A DNA stretch of 64,000 bases from Kryptolebias marmoratus (taxonomy: Eukaryota; Chordata; Actinopteri; Cyprinodontiformes; Rivulidae): assembly GCF_001649575.2 (NCBI RefSeq), contig NC_051434.1, positions 13,277,840 through 13,341,839 of the forward strand. Reading direction: 5' to 3'. Within the stretch, counting starts at the first letter, position 1. Each line of letters begins with the position of its first letter. Of this stretch, positions 1-12,999 are shown piece by piece. Under the pieces are notes generated by a model. It made no database searches and had not been told where the DNA came from. It was given only the letters and a program-made list of their open reading frames with translations. The position numbers and the translations under genes were made by a program.

Positions 1-900
1 AGAGCTTTTTAGCACCGGGAGAGACGATGTGGAGAAAGGTTTGGGTGTAGTTACATGAACGCAAGTTGGCCCCGTCGGATGACAAATTGTACGGCGCTGG
101 GACGGGACGGTTCAGCCAGCTGGTTGGCCCCATCGGCAGGTTGATTGATGGTGTTGATGTTCTAAATCGGCCGCCAACGCGCCGAGTACTGGACTCGTAA
201 TAGCGCAGCCTTAGATTGGCCCTGAAGATAGCAGGAAGTCAACGGGGGTATACGAGGAGGAGGAGGGGGGGCAACTGCAAGGGAAAAAGGACACGTTCCC
301 ATGCAAGCATATGGGATACAAACGTCTCAAACGCCAGTCAAGTGCCTTATAAAGTCTAAACGGGAAAACGCAGCGAGATCAATGCTGGAGATGGTTGGAG
401 AGAAATCTCCCCTTACTCATTCTCTTACAAGTGGCGTGTTGTACGTCATATCGCTGAGGCATCTCCCTTAGATCGTTCTTAAGTCACGGCTCGAGAAAAT
501 ACACGCAGGGGTCATCATCATGTCGAGAAAAGAAGCCCGAGGTCAAGGTGCAGTCATTACTGTCGGGCAGAGGTCGGAGGCAGCGCTCTCATGTCCACAG
601 TCATCTGACCAACGTGCCAACAAGTCACCGGGGGGGAGGAGAGAGGGGGAGAGCGTGGAGGAGAGAGAAACTACAACTTCCCCTTAATTGTAACAGGACC
701 CCCTTTATCATAGTTTCACTGAATAATACACGCTACCTTTGATCAAGAGCGAGGCAGGCTGGGGTTGTGGAGGAAGTTCTCAGATCTCGACACACGCGAA
801 GGGAAAAACACGGGCCAGTCTGGGGTCGGACTGAATGCTTTCAACCACCACCGCGAGGACGAGGGAGACTTTTTAAAGCGCTTAAACTGTGCTTTGGACA
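1..900. other. CpG-richer unrecognised segment at the window edge
   Basis: The first ~900 bases contain many more CG dinucleotides than the AT-rich DNA that follows, and no microsatellite. I found no convincing exon: the frames present are short, have no family resemblance and are not flanked by consistent splice sites. It could be the edge of a CpG island or regulatory element belonging to something left of the window, or an unrecognised repeat. No function is assigned. Confidence 0.3.
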
Positions 901-3240
901 TTTGAAACAAAGGTTTCAGTTCAGTTAAACCAACATTAATGATTATCTTCTCCTCTGCTTTACCAACATGGCTGGAAAGTGATGAACATACTTCTTGTGC
1001 TGTTGTCCAAGAAATCTGGTTGACTTTTTGTATGAAGTGGTTGCTGTGCAAATGTCTTTAGCCAACTCTGATTTTCTTTTTATATTTTCTTCCTTTCAAG
1101 AAGGAAGCAGAATTTGCATTTGTTCCAAAAAAAATCTTCCTTTTTAAAAAAATATGCTTTAGAGTTTTACTTGGATTTCGATTGATTTTCACTATTTTTA
1201 TCCCAATTATTGGGTCTGATAACAAACTACTTGTAAGAACTGACTTGAATCTGATTTTAGGGTATAAAATGCCATTTTTTCATCAAATACGTATTAACTA
1301 AAATCTTGACATAGAGAATTTCCTGAAAAGCTGAATCTCTTAAGTCCTATGGCAGGTTTTTGCTAGGCTTTTATTTTTCTGTTTCATTTGGACATAAATT
1401 CAAAACACTCTATTAGGTGTGTCACGGCTCCTGCTGTCTTCTACTTGTCTGGTTTTATCCTTTTCTTCCAAGGAAACAATTTATGAGAGATGAACAACAT
1501 TTATGCCAGGTTTTTAGCTATGACAAAAGTTTGTTTTGAGTCCTTCAAAAATGTGTTATCTTTGAGATTTTTTTCATAAATATAGCATCAAAATGTGGCT
1601 TAACATTGAAAAATAACAGTGGTGTCCCAGAACCTTCCAGTTCTTTGGTTTCTTGGTAATTCCAGATGTTCTTGTCCATCCATAAAATGATTTTTTTTTC
1701 TCTCAGGGCTTCATTTGAGGTGTCCAAACCTTGACAAAGTGGCTTTCTTTAACCTGTAATTGCAAACGAGCAATTATTTTATGACGATCTTGCGATTTGA
1801 AGTTTAGAAATCTTCTTAAAGAACTTGCCTGGTGTGTAAATCTGCTGTCTTTTTCCTCAGATCTGCTTTGAGGTCCAGTTTCCTGTTGGTGCGTCCAGTA
1901 AAAACTGCCCCCCCCCAAAAAAAAAAAAAAAAAAAATCATGTTAGCACAGAGACAACACCACCTGCAGTCATGATTCCTAATGGGTTGTTGAGTCGGCAA
2001 GTTAAAATACATTTAGTAATTTTCTGCACCACTGAATTATTTATTATGTACATGTACATGTCTGTACGTTGCAATATTTATTTTTTATTTTTGCCTCTGT
2101 GTATAGAGATTCCTTTAGACAAACCTCTACAGTGAACCAGCTTGCTGTCTTATTATATTAAATGCACAATCATTCAGCTGCTGAAAAAGAAGAGGTAAAA
2201 AAGAGAAAAACTCTGACCTGACCTTAATAGTGACAGATGGAGCAGATTTTCAAAATTGTCCTGTGGATTGAAAAAATGCTTAAGTCTTTTTTTTTTTTTT
2301 TTTAAGTTATAGCTGTTGCATTTTAGAAGAAATAGTAATGTGGGTATGAATTAGTGCCTCAAAATGTCATAGATAACTTGGAAAATGACAAATGATGAAT
2401 GCTGCAGGCTTTCACTCAGGTGACAATATGCTAAAGGGAAAGTTACTTCAGTAACAAAATGTCAAACTACATTTATTACAACAGCTTGATTGTTGCGTAC
2501 AGATCCTTGGAAAATAAATATTTTATATATAACATTAGCTTCAGAAATCTTTGCATCTTTGTTCTTATTTACATTTTTTACAGAAACTCAACATTTTTGT
2601 CAACACAACTCTCGTCGTTTAGTGAGAAGAAAGTCTTTCAGAAATGGCTTTTTTTTTTCTCATGTTTTGCTACCAAGTCTATTCACTGGCTCCTGTTGAA
2701 GGCCAGAGAACAGAATAGTTCTGGTTGTCCAGTTGGAGGAAGATAACGGGCGCGAGGCCAAACAGTCAACTGTGTGAGCTGTTGTTGGGCCGACGTCTTT
2801 CTGGCCTTGGGCTGCCTGCAGTGGCGTCTATGAACTGGTCCCATTGTTTAGCCCTTACATGCACAGACACAAATGTAACAAGCAGTCACGTGTGCTTGCA
2901 CATACAATCACTGGCGATATAACTCCAAACTGAATGTAACACACTTTGAATTCTACTCCAGCCATAATAAAAAGTAAGTAATTCTAAGTTTTTACGTGAC
3001 AGAAGACACAACTAAAAAATCTCATTGTGTCCAAAATTAGGTAAACATAACCACAAATGGAAAATATTATGTTTATATTATATTCATTATCACCTCATGG
3101 ACAATTGTGTTTTATTATGACTGTATTCCTGAAGACACAAAAAAAGACTTCATCCATAACCTAACTTTGGTCCTTGATGAGCAACATTAATCAGTTTAGA
3201 TAGTTTGGATTTATTTTGAAGTGGGGTTTTGTGGAGGAGT
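901..3240. other. Non-coding AT-rich DNA, nothing recognised
   Basis: Mostly AT-rich sequence with homopolymer runs (poly-A near 1916-1936, poly-T near 2287-2303). No coding exon, RNA gene or clear transposon was recognised. The open frames here are short and low in complexity. Confidence 0.5.
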
Positions 3241-3256
3241 TATGAACGATGACAAT

Positions 3257-3660
3257 CTTACCTGTTGTAGATAACTCTGTGATCAACCTCAATTTAGAGA
3301 AATAGAGTTTCATTTTGACTGGACGGATGAGCTAACAGCTAATCCAAACAGGGCCAACACCAAAGTGGATCACCTCTGGCTTTAAACAACTCCAGTTTTT
3401 AAAGTTTTTGCTCACACTATCTTTAAAATCTTGACACAACTGTCAATTTTACTGTCAGAAAGTCAGCAATATTTTTTGATATTCCTGCCAAAAGTGCCCC
3501 ACGCTGCACTGGAAGAGCTACAGCTAGCTGCTGTCGCCAGTATTTGCACTTGTAAATAGTCTTGTCCCGACTCAGACCAGTCGTTAGCTCTAGCCAGTCA
3601 GAATTAAACTTAATTCCTACCGATGGAGTTTGACTCTTCCAAACTTCAAAAGGGAACATT
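3257..3660. repeat. Dispersed repeat family A, two copies in inverted orientation
   Basis: Bases ~3257-3420, read on the minus strand, match the copy at 18780-18985: the order AATGAAACTCTATT, then CAACAGGTAAG, is shared. Bases ~3470-3660 match the same unit in plus orientation (CTCAGAC, GTTAGCTC, a glutamate-rich-looking GGAGTTTGACTC stretch). The two halves therefore form an imperfect inverted pair. Further copies lie at 8395-8505, 18780-18985 and 56100-56250. The family cannot be named by eye; a non-autonomous DNA transposon is one possibility. Confidence 0.5.
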
Positions 3661-5868
3661 GTTGCAGGGTGTCCGTTAAATCGCTTTTTTATTATTATTA
3701 TTATTTAATTCAAGTGTGTTGCCTGCAAGCCTCTCAGTTATATTAGGTGATGACCTGAGAGCGCAAGTTGACAAACATACAAAATAACACAGTATTGGCA
3801 CAACCCACAAAAAACCCCCACACTCACTGTCCTCTATTTTCACAGGGTTTTGCAACCACCCGGTGTGTGATCCACTTTCAGGACGTGGGCAGAGAGAGAG
3901 GTGTAATTTTCACCCTGTCTTTCTGAATTCCCCCTTTGCCCCTACTACACACACACACAGACACACACACCTCTGAATTCTTGGATAATTCTGGTCACTT
4001 TTCACCTTTGGCAAAGCAGTGCTGTACAAATGACAGACACAGAGCAGGTCTTGCAGCTGTGTTTCTGAGACCTAACCCACCACCCCCACGAGAAGTGCAC
4101 ACTGTATTCACACTTAGACATGAACACACACACATACACACACACACACGATCACAAATACCACCAACTGGTAGTGAAAAAAAAAGAAGTCGGTGCTTAC
4201 CTCACCATTTTGTTCTGTGACAGAATGTGTGTGTGTTCGCTGCATTTGTGCATGTGTGTGTGTGTGTGTGCGGTTTATTGTCTCTTTCTCCTTTATCTCA
4301 TTCTCCCCATGCCTCTTTACCCCCTTCTCCTGTCCTCCTCCTCTCAGATCCCTCTTCCTCACCATGATTTCACAGACCTCCACTTACTCCATTGTTGCAG
4401 AGAAACAAAAAAGGAGAGAGGGAGAGAGAAGGAGAAAAAAAAGAAACACAATCGCCTTGTCCTCTCTCTCATCTTAATAAGCAGCTCCAAGTTTGATAAT
4501 TACACGTTCAGCGCGCCGCATGAGTTTCTATGCAGTGTTCACATCAGGGAGAGAGCCATTGACTCCGCTGTTGAGGGGAGCAACTATTAGGGATGACTGA
4601 CAACTGTCCCCCTCCCCCTTCAGTCCTGGGAGGCTGCAAAATAAAAGAAAAAAGAAAAGGCGAGAACAGATCCGATCAATTCTCTCTCCTCGCGAGGGAG
4701 TGTGTCCCTGAACGTCATCACGTAACCACGAGAGCAGCCAGAGGACCACATACGTTGCGAGGCCCATAATCCATTCCATAACCCCGTCGCCATGTGCTGC
4801 CGATTAATGGGGGGTTTCTGCGGAGCGAACGCCGAGGAGACGGCCAGGCTGAGGGTTTTCTTCTGTGGCGGAAGCAAATCTGTTTGGGATTAACGGAATA
4901 ACTGGTGTGGCTGACACTGAGGCATCCAACAAGCTGGGCTGAAAAGAAACGAAAGGGGGGGAAAGCGAGAGGAAGAAGAGCAGAGAATGTGATGACAGGG
5001 AGTTGATTGTGTTTTGGCAGGAGGTGCTTTCGGCCTGTAACTGTTTATTGTCTTGGGAATCCACTGCAGCATGTATGGAAACATCTTTGCTTCCTTTATT
5101 AAAAAAAAAACAACAACAAAAACTGTTGTTAAGTTACATTTTTACTGATTGTTATCACTTCCATTTATTCATAAATGCAATTTAACATCAAATTTTTGTG
5201 TTTCATCTTATCTAAGATCGACGACATAAAAAAGCACAGTTCTCTTTCTGTCTCCAGACTGTTGGAAGCAGACACACCTTATCTGTCTCCTGCACACACA
5301 CACACACACATACAGAGGCCTTCTTTTGTGAACCAGAGCTTCACTCACCCATTATGATGGCAATCTTGATGATTAAAGACCCGTGGAACAAACTGGGCTA
5401 CCTGTTGCCATGATGTCATGTCTGGTCTAGAACAACTGCAGTGATTAAGATTTAAGGCCACTGGAGCCTTTAGTGGAAAAATATCAATTAGCTGTTGGCT
5501 CCAAAACAGCAACTTGTGTTGTGGAGGTTAAGTTTGGCCTGTTCCTGATCGTTAAGAAGCACATGTAGGTGCAAATGTTGACTCTTTTTAATTGGAAGTG
5601 GATGAGAAACATATGTTTATTGAACCCCCTCTTGTGTTAAGACTTTAAGAAACCAGTTATCCTTCTTGGGCTTCTTGTATTTTGGTAAAATGGTTCGTGT
5701 CTGGATTTGGATTTCTCCGAAAGTGGCCATTTTCGTTTAACCACAAAGTGTAACAGAGCTGGCTCCATCATCTACTGTATATTTCTGCCACTTTTGGATG
5801 ATGCTAATTCTAGTCAAATTTGTTCAGTCGATACAAACTGTCAAACAAACCAAGCTTATAATTAAAGG
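3661..5868. other. Non-coding DNA with CA/GT microsatellites
   Basis: Contains dinucleotide arrays (CA near 3946-3970 and 4124-4150; GT near 4253-4270; CA near 5294-5310) and an A/G-rich stretch near 4405-4445. A less repetitive block at about 4480-5000 has mixed composition with some CpG and looks like ordinary regulatory DNA. No coding exon was recognised; the longer frames here are created by microsatellite translation. Confidence 0.5.
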
Positions 5869-6190
5869 ACTAGCATTTCCTTAACAAATGCACATGGCCT
5901 GTTACCTTTTATACCAGAGTTTTAAACTAAGATTATTATCTAAGAAACAGTGGAGTTATAGATGTTTTTGTTAAATCTTGAAACCAAAAAATAAAAAATT
6001 AAGTCAACATTGTGAGACTTTGAGTGATCTGTTAGCATTCAGAGTACAAGTTGGGGGTAACAAACCAAATGTTAGCTCAATATCTGTAAAACTGACTGAG
6101 TTGTAGCCATTTTTGTGTTTGCTAAGGTTGATGAGCTGTGGCAGCCATCTTGAATTGGGTTGACTCCAAAAGTTAATCAGTTGTAGTCAC
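5869..6190 (-). repeat. Dispersed repeat family B, minus-orientation copy
   Basis: On the minus strand this block follows the same order as the copies at 14830-15150 and 57610-57915: an AACTTTT-GAGTCAA stretch, GCCACAGCTAATC, CTTAGCAAACACAAAAATG, then GACTCAGTC with TTTTA-AGATA, and finally a degenerate palindrome (5872-5892) equivalent to GCATTCCTTCAAGGAATGC. The conserved order and the palindromic end mark it as one repeat unit about 320 bp long. Confidence 0.6.
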
Positions 6191-6454
6191 AAAAAGTGCA
6201 CAAAAAGAAGAAGCAAACTGGTTAAATAAAATCAAATTATCAAATTATCTGGATAAGACTGATGAAGGTTTTTGTTTCCTATAATACTTTTATATGAAAT
6301 GCCAAAACTACTGAATCAACAGGTAGTGAAAAACACAGATTTGTGGATAAATTTTCTGTTTCTTCGATATCTAAACAAGAAAATACTTTGACACGAAGAT
6401 CTTGTGTTTAAAAGTCAATTTATTGCCCAAAGAATATATTTTTGTTTCTCTGCT

Positions 6455-6545
6455 TTATCTTGTGTAGAATCGCTGGGTAACTGGAGCTCATCCCAGCTGT
6501 CACCAGGCGAGGGGTCGGGTAAATCTTGGACAAATCACCATTTAT
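6455..6545 (+). repeat. Degenerate teleost interspersed repeat remnant
   Basis: The phrase GGAGCTCATCCCAGCTGTCA followed by a GGCGAG-GG-CGGG stretch and a GGACAAATCACCA tail resembles a very common fish interspersed repeat containing 'cccagctgtca...ggcgagaggcggggta...ggacaggtc'. This is recognition by eye from general knowledge. The family name is not determined, and the copy is short and decayed. Confidence 0.4.
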
Positions 6546-8394
6546 AATGCTAACAATACCAATTAGTAATACAGTGCCTCCCAAAATGAAAAGTTCTTCA
6601 TTGTTAAATTTGAAATAAATTGAAAACTTTCCTGTCCGTTTAGTTCATGAGTTTCAGAATGCGTCACGATGAAAAACGAAGGTTAAAGCTTAAAATGTAG
6701 ATGGTGTGTGTGGGCGGACACACATCTTTGCACAAATCCGGACTTCACAACACAAGCCTGAGTTATTGCTTCAAATTGTGATTTTAATCAACCCCTTCTT
6801 TGCCCTCTGTGACTCCAGTTTACCGTGTCTGCAGCCTTGTGTGATGAGCTTTTGTGTGCGAGGGCGAACTGGTGGATCGGGCCGACTGGTTTTTATTTCA
6901 GTTATCACCATGTGCCTCTGTTTTGTAATCACTTTCCCCTATTTTTCCTTCTTTTCTCCCCTACTTTTGAGCAGGTGGTTGCGTCCCGACTTTGCTCACG
7001 TGGATGTAAGCTCCTCTCATCGCTCGGGGTCTCAGAGGGATTCAACCCCAGACCTGGACTCCTAATACAACCGCTCAGCCACACTTGGACTGAAAATAAA
7101 ATTTAAAAACAAGAAACTGTTCCCCATTGGAACATTTTTCCTTGAGAACTAGCACAAAGGCTACGTAACATTGTGATTCATGAGCTTGCAACTTGGACAC
7201 AACGCAACACACTCACCCTCTCCTTCTTGGAGGTGTTTTTTTTGGCATTAGGAGGACATATGTCATTGGGGAGTACATGTAGTGCCTGGTTAATTAGAGC
7301 TACCTCAAAGCAGGCATAAAAATGAAGCCGATATTTATTAGGCTGCATTTTAGGTGCTTGTCATGAGTGCATTTCAAAGCCATAAAACAAAGCTTGTATA
7401 AGAGTCAAAAAATGTGTTGTGCTTATCCATGGCTGCCCTGGACCTCATGGACAGATTGACGTTTCCCGGTGGTCTGTTTCTTATTCTCGTGGCAAAATGG
7501 ATTTCTCTTTATTTGTTATGATGGAGTGGACAGAGCAGTGGTTGTTGTAGGGCACATGCTGGACACATCGCTTTTTACAGCACAGAAACAACACAGTTAC
7601 TCACCAGAAGCGCAAGTTAATGTGCAATAAATTATGTCGGCCCATTTTCAGGTGGTTATGTTAAAGCATGATTACTTAATTCTGCACTGAAAGCCAATAA
7701 ATCCCAGAGGCACCAAGAGTTAGTGTTACAGTAGGTTGTGTTGTTTTGAAAATCAGTTGCCTGCTGAAGGTGCTGATGGATGCTAAATGTGTGTTGAGAT
7801 TATATATCCCCTTTCGCACACTCATTCCTTCAAAGGAAGATTGGCCACAGACTTGAAAAGCTTTTCTCTTTATTATCTAAGATGCATACACTGCAGGAGG
7901 AAAAAGTTGTTCATCCATCCGTCCGTCATGGAGGCAGACGCCCAGGAAACTCATTTCAGCCACTTGTACCTTGGATCTTATTCTTTTAGTCATGCTCTAC
8001 ATCTCATGACCACTGGTGAGGGTTGGAACATATCAAAGGGCCCATATGATAACTAATATATAGAAATATTTAGTATTTAGAAATGCAGCAATGCTCTGTA
8101 ACACATAGGACGTTTTAGCTGAACCGTATTTAGCATCTGCCTTTAAGACAGTGGAAAAGAATAAAAACAAAATTCTTGACCTTCTGTAAAATGAAGTAAA
8201 GTTGGGTTTTTTTCTACCATATTACTTTTGCATTAAGTAGTTTCTCTGCCAGATCGTGTTTGCAACACAAGGACCACTACAAAGGGACAGCAGTGTAATT
8301 AGCATGAACCACTATAACATCTTTGAAACAGGAGTCATTTTAAGATGGCCGAAATGTGAGTTGGAACTTAGATTAGTCATTACAGCTGGTATTT
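6546..8394. other. Non-coding DNA, nothing recognised
   Basis: AT-rich sequence without a supportable exon. The frames at 6706-7106 have no family resemblance and no matching splice context. No transposon or RNA gene was recognised. Confidence 0.45.
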
Positions 8395-8505
8395 ATGACT
8401 GATAACGCTAAACCATTTCTACTACAGGTAAGATATTGATTACTGATAATAACTCCACAGAAAACTGTATTTTTAAAAAATCTGAACCCTTTAAGGCACT
8501 ATCAT
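8395..8505 (+). repeat. Dispersed repeat family A, partial copy
   Basis: Shares the ordered words CTACAGGTAAGATATT, TCCACAGAA-ACT, TTTAAAAAATCTGAAC and CCTTTAAGG with the copies at 18895-18985 and 56165-56250. Only the right half of the unit is evident here. Confidence 0.5.
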
Positions 8506-9139
8506 GATAAATCTACACATTTTATCTGACAATCAAGCTTCTGTTTACAGTACTTTGTTCCCTGGAGCTGCATGGCACACATTAAGGCCATGTTTAAATA
8601 GCTACTCTGCATTATTGTAAAATAAAAACATAAATAAATTTTAAATTTTTTTATCTGGTTCACTTTTTCTTTTTCTTTTTGAGCACTGTTTTGTTGAGAA
8701 GTACTTTTTATCAGAGGAAACCACTTTTGTTTTTAAACCAACCTTTCAATGTGACATTGACTTTTCTTCTAGCACAAAAAACTCCTTGTCACCTGTTTGT
8801 CTTCTTCCTGTGAACACAAAAACTTATTGTTTCTCACTGCGTGTGAAGTATTTTGGACACCTCACGCCTGTCTTTCTCACTCGTCCCAGCCTGTCTGTTC
8901 AACACTGTGATTAGAGGACTGGATTTCTCTCTTTGAGCTTCACAGTTTCCCAGTGAACAGACCGTGTGATGGTCCTACTTACACAAAAGACAAATTATTT
9001 AATAATCGTTCCCACAAAGACAGATTCATGAACAAGCACATGTATTTTTATAGTATCAAGGTACTCACCCTTGAGTTTGCAGTAATAATATAATTTGTTT
9101 ATTTTTTACCTCCTGCTTTCGGTAGCATCTGCTTCTTTG

Positions 9140-9600
9140 TTTCTCTCTGTCTGTCCGTCTGTCTGTGCACAGGATTACTCAAAACGTTATGAACAGATTT
9201 TTACGAAGTTTTCAGGAAACGTCGAACATGCCGCAAGGAACAAGTGAATAAATTCTGGTGGGGAGCCGGTCAAAGTCCAAGGTCAAAGGTCAAGGTCAAA
9301 GGTCAAGGTAACAGACGAGCTTGTGCTCTCACTCTGCAGATGTATAACAGAATAGTTAAGCACAACAGCTGGACACTTTATGGGTCAAAGGTGATCACTG
9401 TTGATTTCAAGGTGATGGAATCAAAGGTCAAGGTTACAGATGACCTTGTGCTCGAACGATGCAACCATGTAACGCAGGAATGTCAAAATGCACAGCTGGA
9501 CACCTCATGACTTAAAGATGATGCCTGTTAATTTCATGGTTCATGGGGGTCAAAGGTCAAGGTCACAGGTAACCCCTTTGTTAAAAACCTCTCTATTCTC
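9140..9600 (+). repeat. AGGTCA-rich dispersed repeat (family C)
   Basis: Begins with a TCTGTCTGTC-type leader and a sentence-like unit (AACAGATTTTTACGAAG), then carries at least six AGGTCA hexamers at ~9281-9310, 9388-9393, 9423-9432 and 9551-9570. Many form direct repeats with one- or zero-base spacing (AGGTCAAAGGTCA and AGGTCAAGGTCA). Two internal sub-units repeat each other: CACAACAGCTGGACACTTTATG and GCACAGCTGGACACCTCATG, each followed by a TCAAAGGT or TTAAAGAT stretch. This is an old interspersed repeat with internal duplication and no coding capacity. Confidence 0.6.
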
Positions 9601-9629
9601 CTACATGTGACCCTTTTGTTTCCTCCACC

Positions 9630-9760
9630 AAGGAGGTTATGTTTTCGGTTGTGTTCGTTGGTTTGTCTGTCTGTTAGCAAAGATCAGGTAAAAGCTAATG
9701 AACAGATTTGGATGAAAATGTTCAGAGGATGTTGAGGTTGTTACAAAAAACAATAGGTTA
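9630..9760 (+). repeat. Second fragment of the family C leader
   Basis: CCACCAAGGAGGTTATGTTT, GTTGGTTTGTCTGTCTGTTAG and GAACAGATTTGGATGAAAATG follow the layout of a common animal interspersed repeat and match the leader of the 9140 copy (GTCTGTCTGT, GAACAGATTT). It is tandem to that copy, suggesting nested or repeated insertion. Confidence 0.5.
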
Positions 9761-9769
9761 CATTTTGTT

Positions 9770-12700
9770 GCTGATCCAGATGTCACTATTTTTTGATCAT
9801 GCTGTGGCCGTGACACACGTTTGCACTCTGAGTGCTTCTTGTATTTATGTTTTTTTTGTTTGTTTTTTTTGCTTTCAGTATCATAAATTTGAGTAAAATA
9901 GAATAAATAAGCATTTTAAGCTGGTCATGTCTGAGAATGATGTATTAACCACACAGCCATGCATAAATAATTAAAAATATTTACCAATAATTTAGCACAT
10001 ATAATTGGGCAACAAAATCATAGAAAAGTGAGCAGTGCTCTCTGCTTTGAGACACAGGAAGCCTGTCAGCTGAGGACATTGATAGATCCCAGACTAGCTC
10101 AAATAAACTGACTTAATGAGCCAAACGCACTCTTTACATATTAAATACTTTGGTCGCTATTCAGCTGTGATATAAACCACAAACACTGGTAAATTGCATT
10201 TCTGTAGATCTTACAATGACATGTGAGGCCACATTACTATGCTAGCAGGTGGACAGAGAGAGCCAGTCCGGCCATGATAATCCGTCACAGTGGTGCATCT
10301 GGTAATCCCAGCTGTCTCCGGTGAAAGTCAGCAAAACTACCAGGTGAAAAATGAGGTGGGTGTTGGCAGCGATCCTTAACTCTCCGTCACTGCGGCTCTG
10401 CACAAACTCAAACCTCTGAGCGACCACCGACCACAGCGTCTCAAGTAACGTCCGAGAAGGGACACAGATCCCTAACCCTGCGGTCTCTGCTCTTCAGCAA
10501 ACTACCAACAGCGTTTAATTCCTGTAAGTGCATGCACATGCCACACTGTAACGACTAAAGTAGTGAGACTTTTAACTTGCGTTTTTATTTTAACCAGTGT
10601 AACCTAATCCTGTGCTGTGGTTCAGTTTTACTCTTTACAAAACAAATGAAGCTATTTTTTCACGTCTTTAGCCTTTTCTTTACATTAGCCTTATATCCTG
10701 ACATAGTAGTTTTGTATATTCTCTCATCCAGAAACAATCCATTTATGCAATAAAGGCAGAACCATTAGATTTCTAGCCAACTTAGTGCTTATGCATCACG
10801 GTAAGCCTCTTTATAACATCTCACTGTTAGAAGTGACTCACTCTGTTCTGTTGCATCAACCAAAAGTTACAAACTTGTCCCAAAAATCTTGAAGAGAATT
10901 TGAATGACAAACTATTTAATTTTGTGGTTGTGGGTATTCATATTTCGTAATTCAGCATTAAACAAAGACTGACAGCTGGAAGATTTGTTTGAACAATCAC
11001 AGCAGGTTTTCACATGGTTCAGACCCTCTTGCAATCTGAAATGTTCTCTGAGTGAGTAGCAGCAACAATGCTTGTGTTTCTGAGCTATCTAGCAAGACAA
11101 AATAGTACAGTTTTGAACAGACGCCTTTTTCAGATGAGAAGGTTTTTAACACTGGTAGACATTCTGACTCAAAACAGGTTTATGGCCTTAACTAACTAAA
11201 ACATTAATATTTGGGATCCTTCAGTTTCATTTGCAATTTTCAACCTCTACACTGTAACTCTAAAACGTTAGTATTTTGTAAGACTTTTAGCTCCACAAAG
11301 GCATGTGTTTAAATACTGATCCCTCTTTTTTACTTGCAGGATGAGGGGTTACAATATATTCTGCTGGAATTAAAACAAATATGTATATATATTTCCCAAA
11401 TTTGTGTTAAATTCCAGCCAATGTGTTTCAATTCATAATGAGACGGTGTGGAATTCCAACACATTTAAGCAACTTTTTGTGAAAGTACTATAATAAAACA
11501 CTTCCAGATCCTCTTTAGTGCCTGTGCATATAGATTTTATTAATCTGCTGCTCATGTTTGAATAAAACAACACAGTGGACATAAAGTGTTACAGAGAGAA
11601 TGAAACAAGGACATTCACTAACAGTAATACACATATTTATTTAGTCATTTTTAACATATTTTTTGCAAAGTTTTAAAAGTTTTAATGAGACACTTTGTTC
11701 TGCAAAATATCCCTATGAGGTTCTACATTTCCTTTGGCCCAGGCAGCGCTTGTTACGGTACTATGTGTAATTGTTATTGTACTAAATGACTTAGAAATAA
11801 GTATTTTCCACCTTTTGTGCATGCATAAATGTGATTATGGGAAAGCAGCATGACTCACTGAAATTAAACAGCTCTTCTACACTATTTAAAATTACCTCTT
11901 TGTTTCGGTTTTCTGAACCACCATCCAATGCCTCTTGCAGCTTTCTCTTGAACACTTTTATTCTACACCTCCTATAGCTTTTCAGCATTAATTATCTGCT
12001 GATGGCCACATGCTTGACTGCAGAAACATTTCAGAGATGGGGAGAAAATCTCTATACACTGGATACTAAATTTAATTGAGAGTTGCTAAAACGTAGAGCA
12101 TAATATTAATATTTAATAAAAAAAATAAAACTCATTTTACCACTCTTTGACAACTTTAATTTCACACTTCACAGTAATTGTTCTACTGGCATGATTTGCA
12201 GCTCATTGGTTTTTAAATAAAACGAGGAACATAAAAACAGTCCAAGTTGGATGAAACTGAGACCAAGGGTTTGATAAATCCTCAGAGCTGACCCATTGAA
12301 TAAGACGCCACTAAATCTTCTCTTTACAGGGAGTTTATTTATGAATATGCAAATCATAAGTGAAATTGGAGAAGTTAACCACTGAGCACTATTATGTGTC
12401 AGTTTAGGATTTTATTTTGTAAGCCAACATGTTCATACACTGTAGAGACAGTTGTCTTTATGGACCGATTGGTAATTACATCCAATCAACATGTACATAT
12501 CTGAAAATGCTGAAACTGAGAATTATGAACAGTAGTGTGCAACCATTTTTATCATTTGATGGATTATAAATCCAATTTAACTTGATCATTTGATATCAAA
12601 TTTTGTATTAGAGCTTTTTTTTGTACTAAAAAATACATCTAAAAGAGGACTTCAAACTGCAGAAATTAGGACAAAAGCATCTTCAAAATTTTAAGTTCTT

Positions 12701-12960
12701 GCGTGTAAATATTTCATAATAGAACTAGCTTTCAAACAGCAGCAAAAGTTGTTAATGAAATACATAATTGTTAGTTTTGCATCACATCTTTTCTTCAAAA
12801 TAAAATAAATGTCAGTAAAACTGATTCCATCTCCATCAAACAGACAAGATTTTATATTATCAGCATCTTCTCCAGGTATTTGTCTCTGACTTCATTCAAC
12901 TCGGGCTACTTATTTTATGTTGCTGCTCCTCAACAACATACTTTAAAAGAAATTATTTTA
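9770..12960. other. Non-coding AT-rich DNA, nothing recognised
   Basis: No coding exon, RNA gene or clear repeat boundary was recognised. Composition is strongly AT-rich with scattered TTTAAA and TAAT words. A short block at 10230-10450 is more GC-rich but has no supportable reading frame. Confidence 0.45.
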
Positions 12961-12999
12961 ATTGATTTCTTGACATCTCCATGATGTAACCTCGGCCCA

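Noticed and set aside
4114..4590. Frames of up to 156 codons on both strands
   Set aside because: They are translations of CA/GT microsatellites (His-Thr and Cys-Val repeats) with no domain signature.
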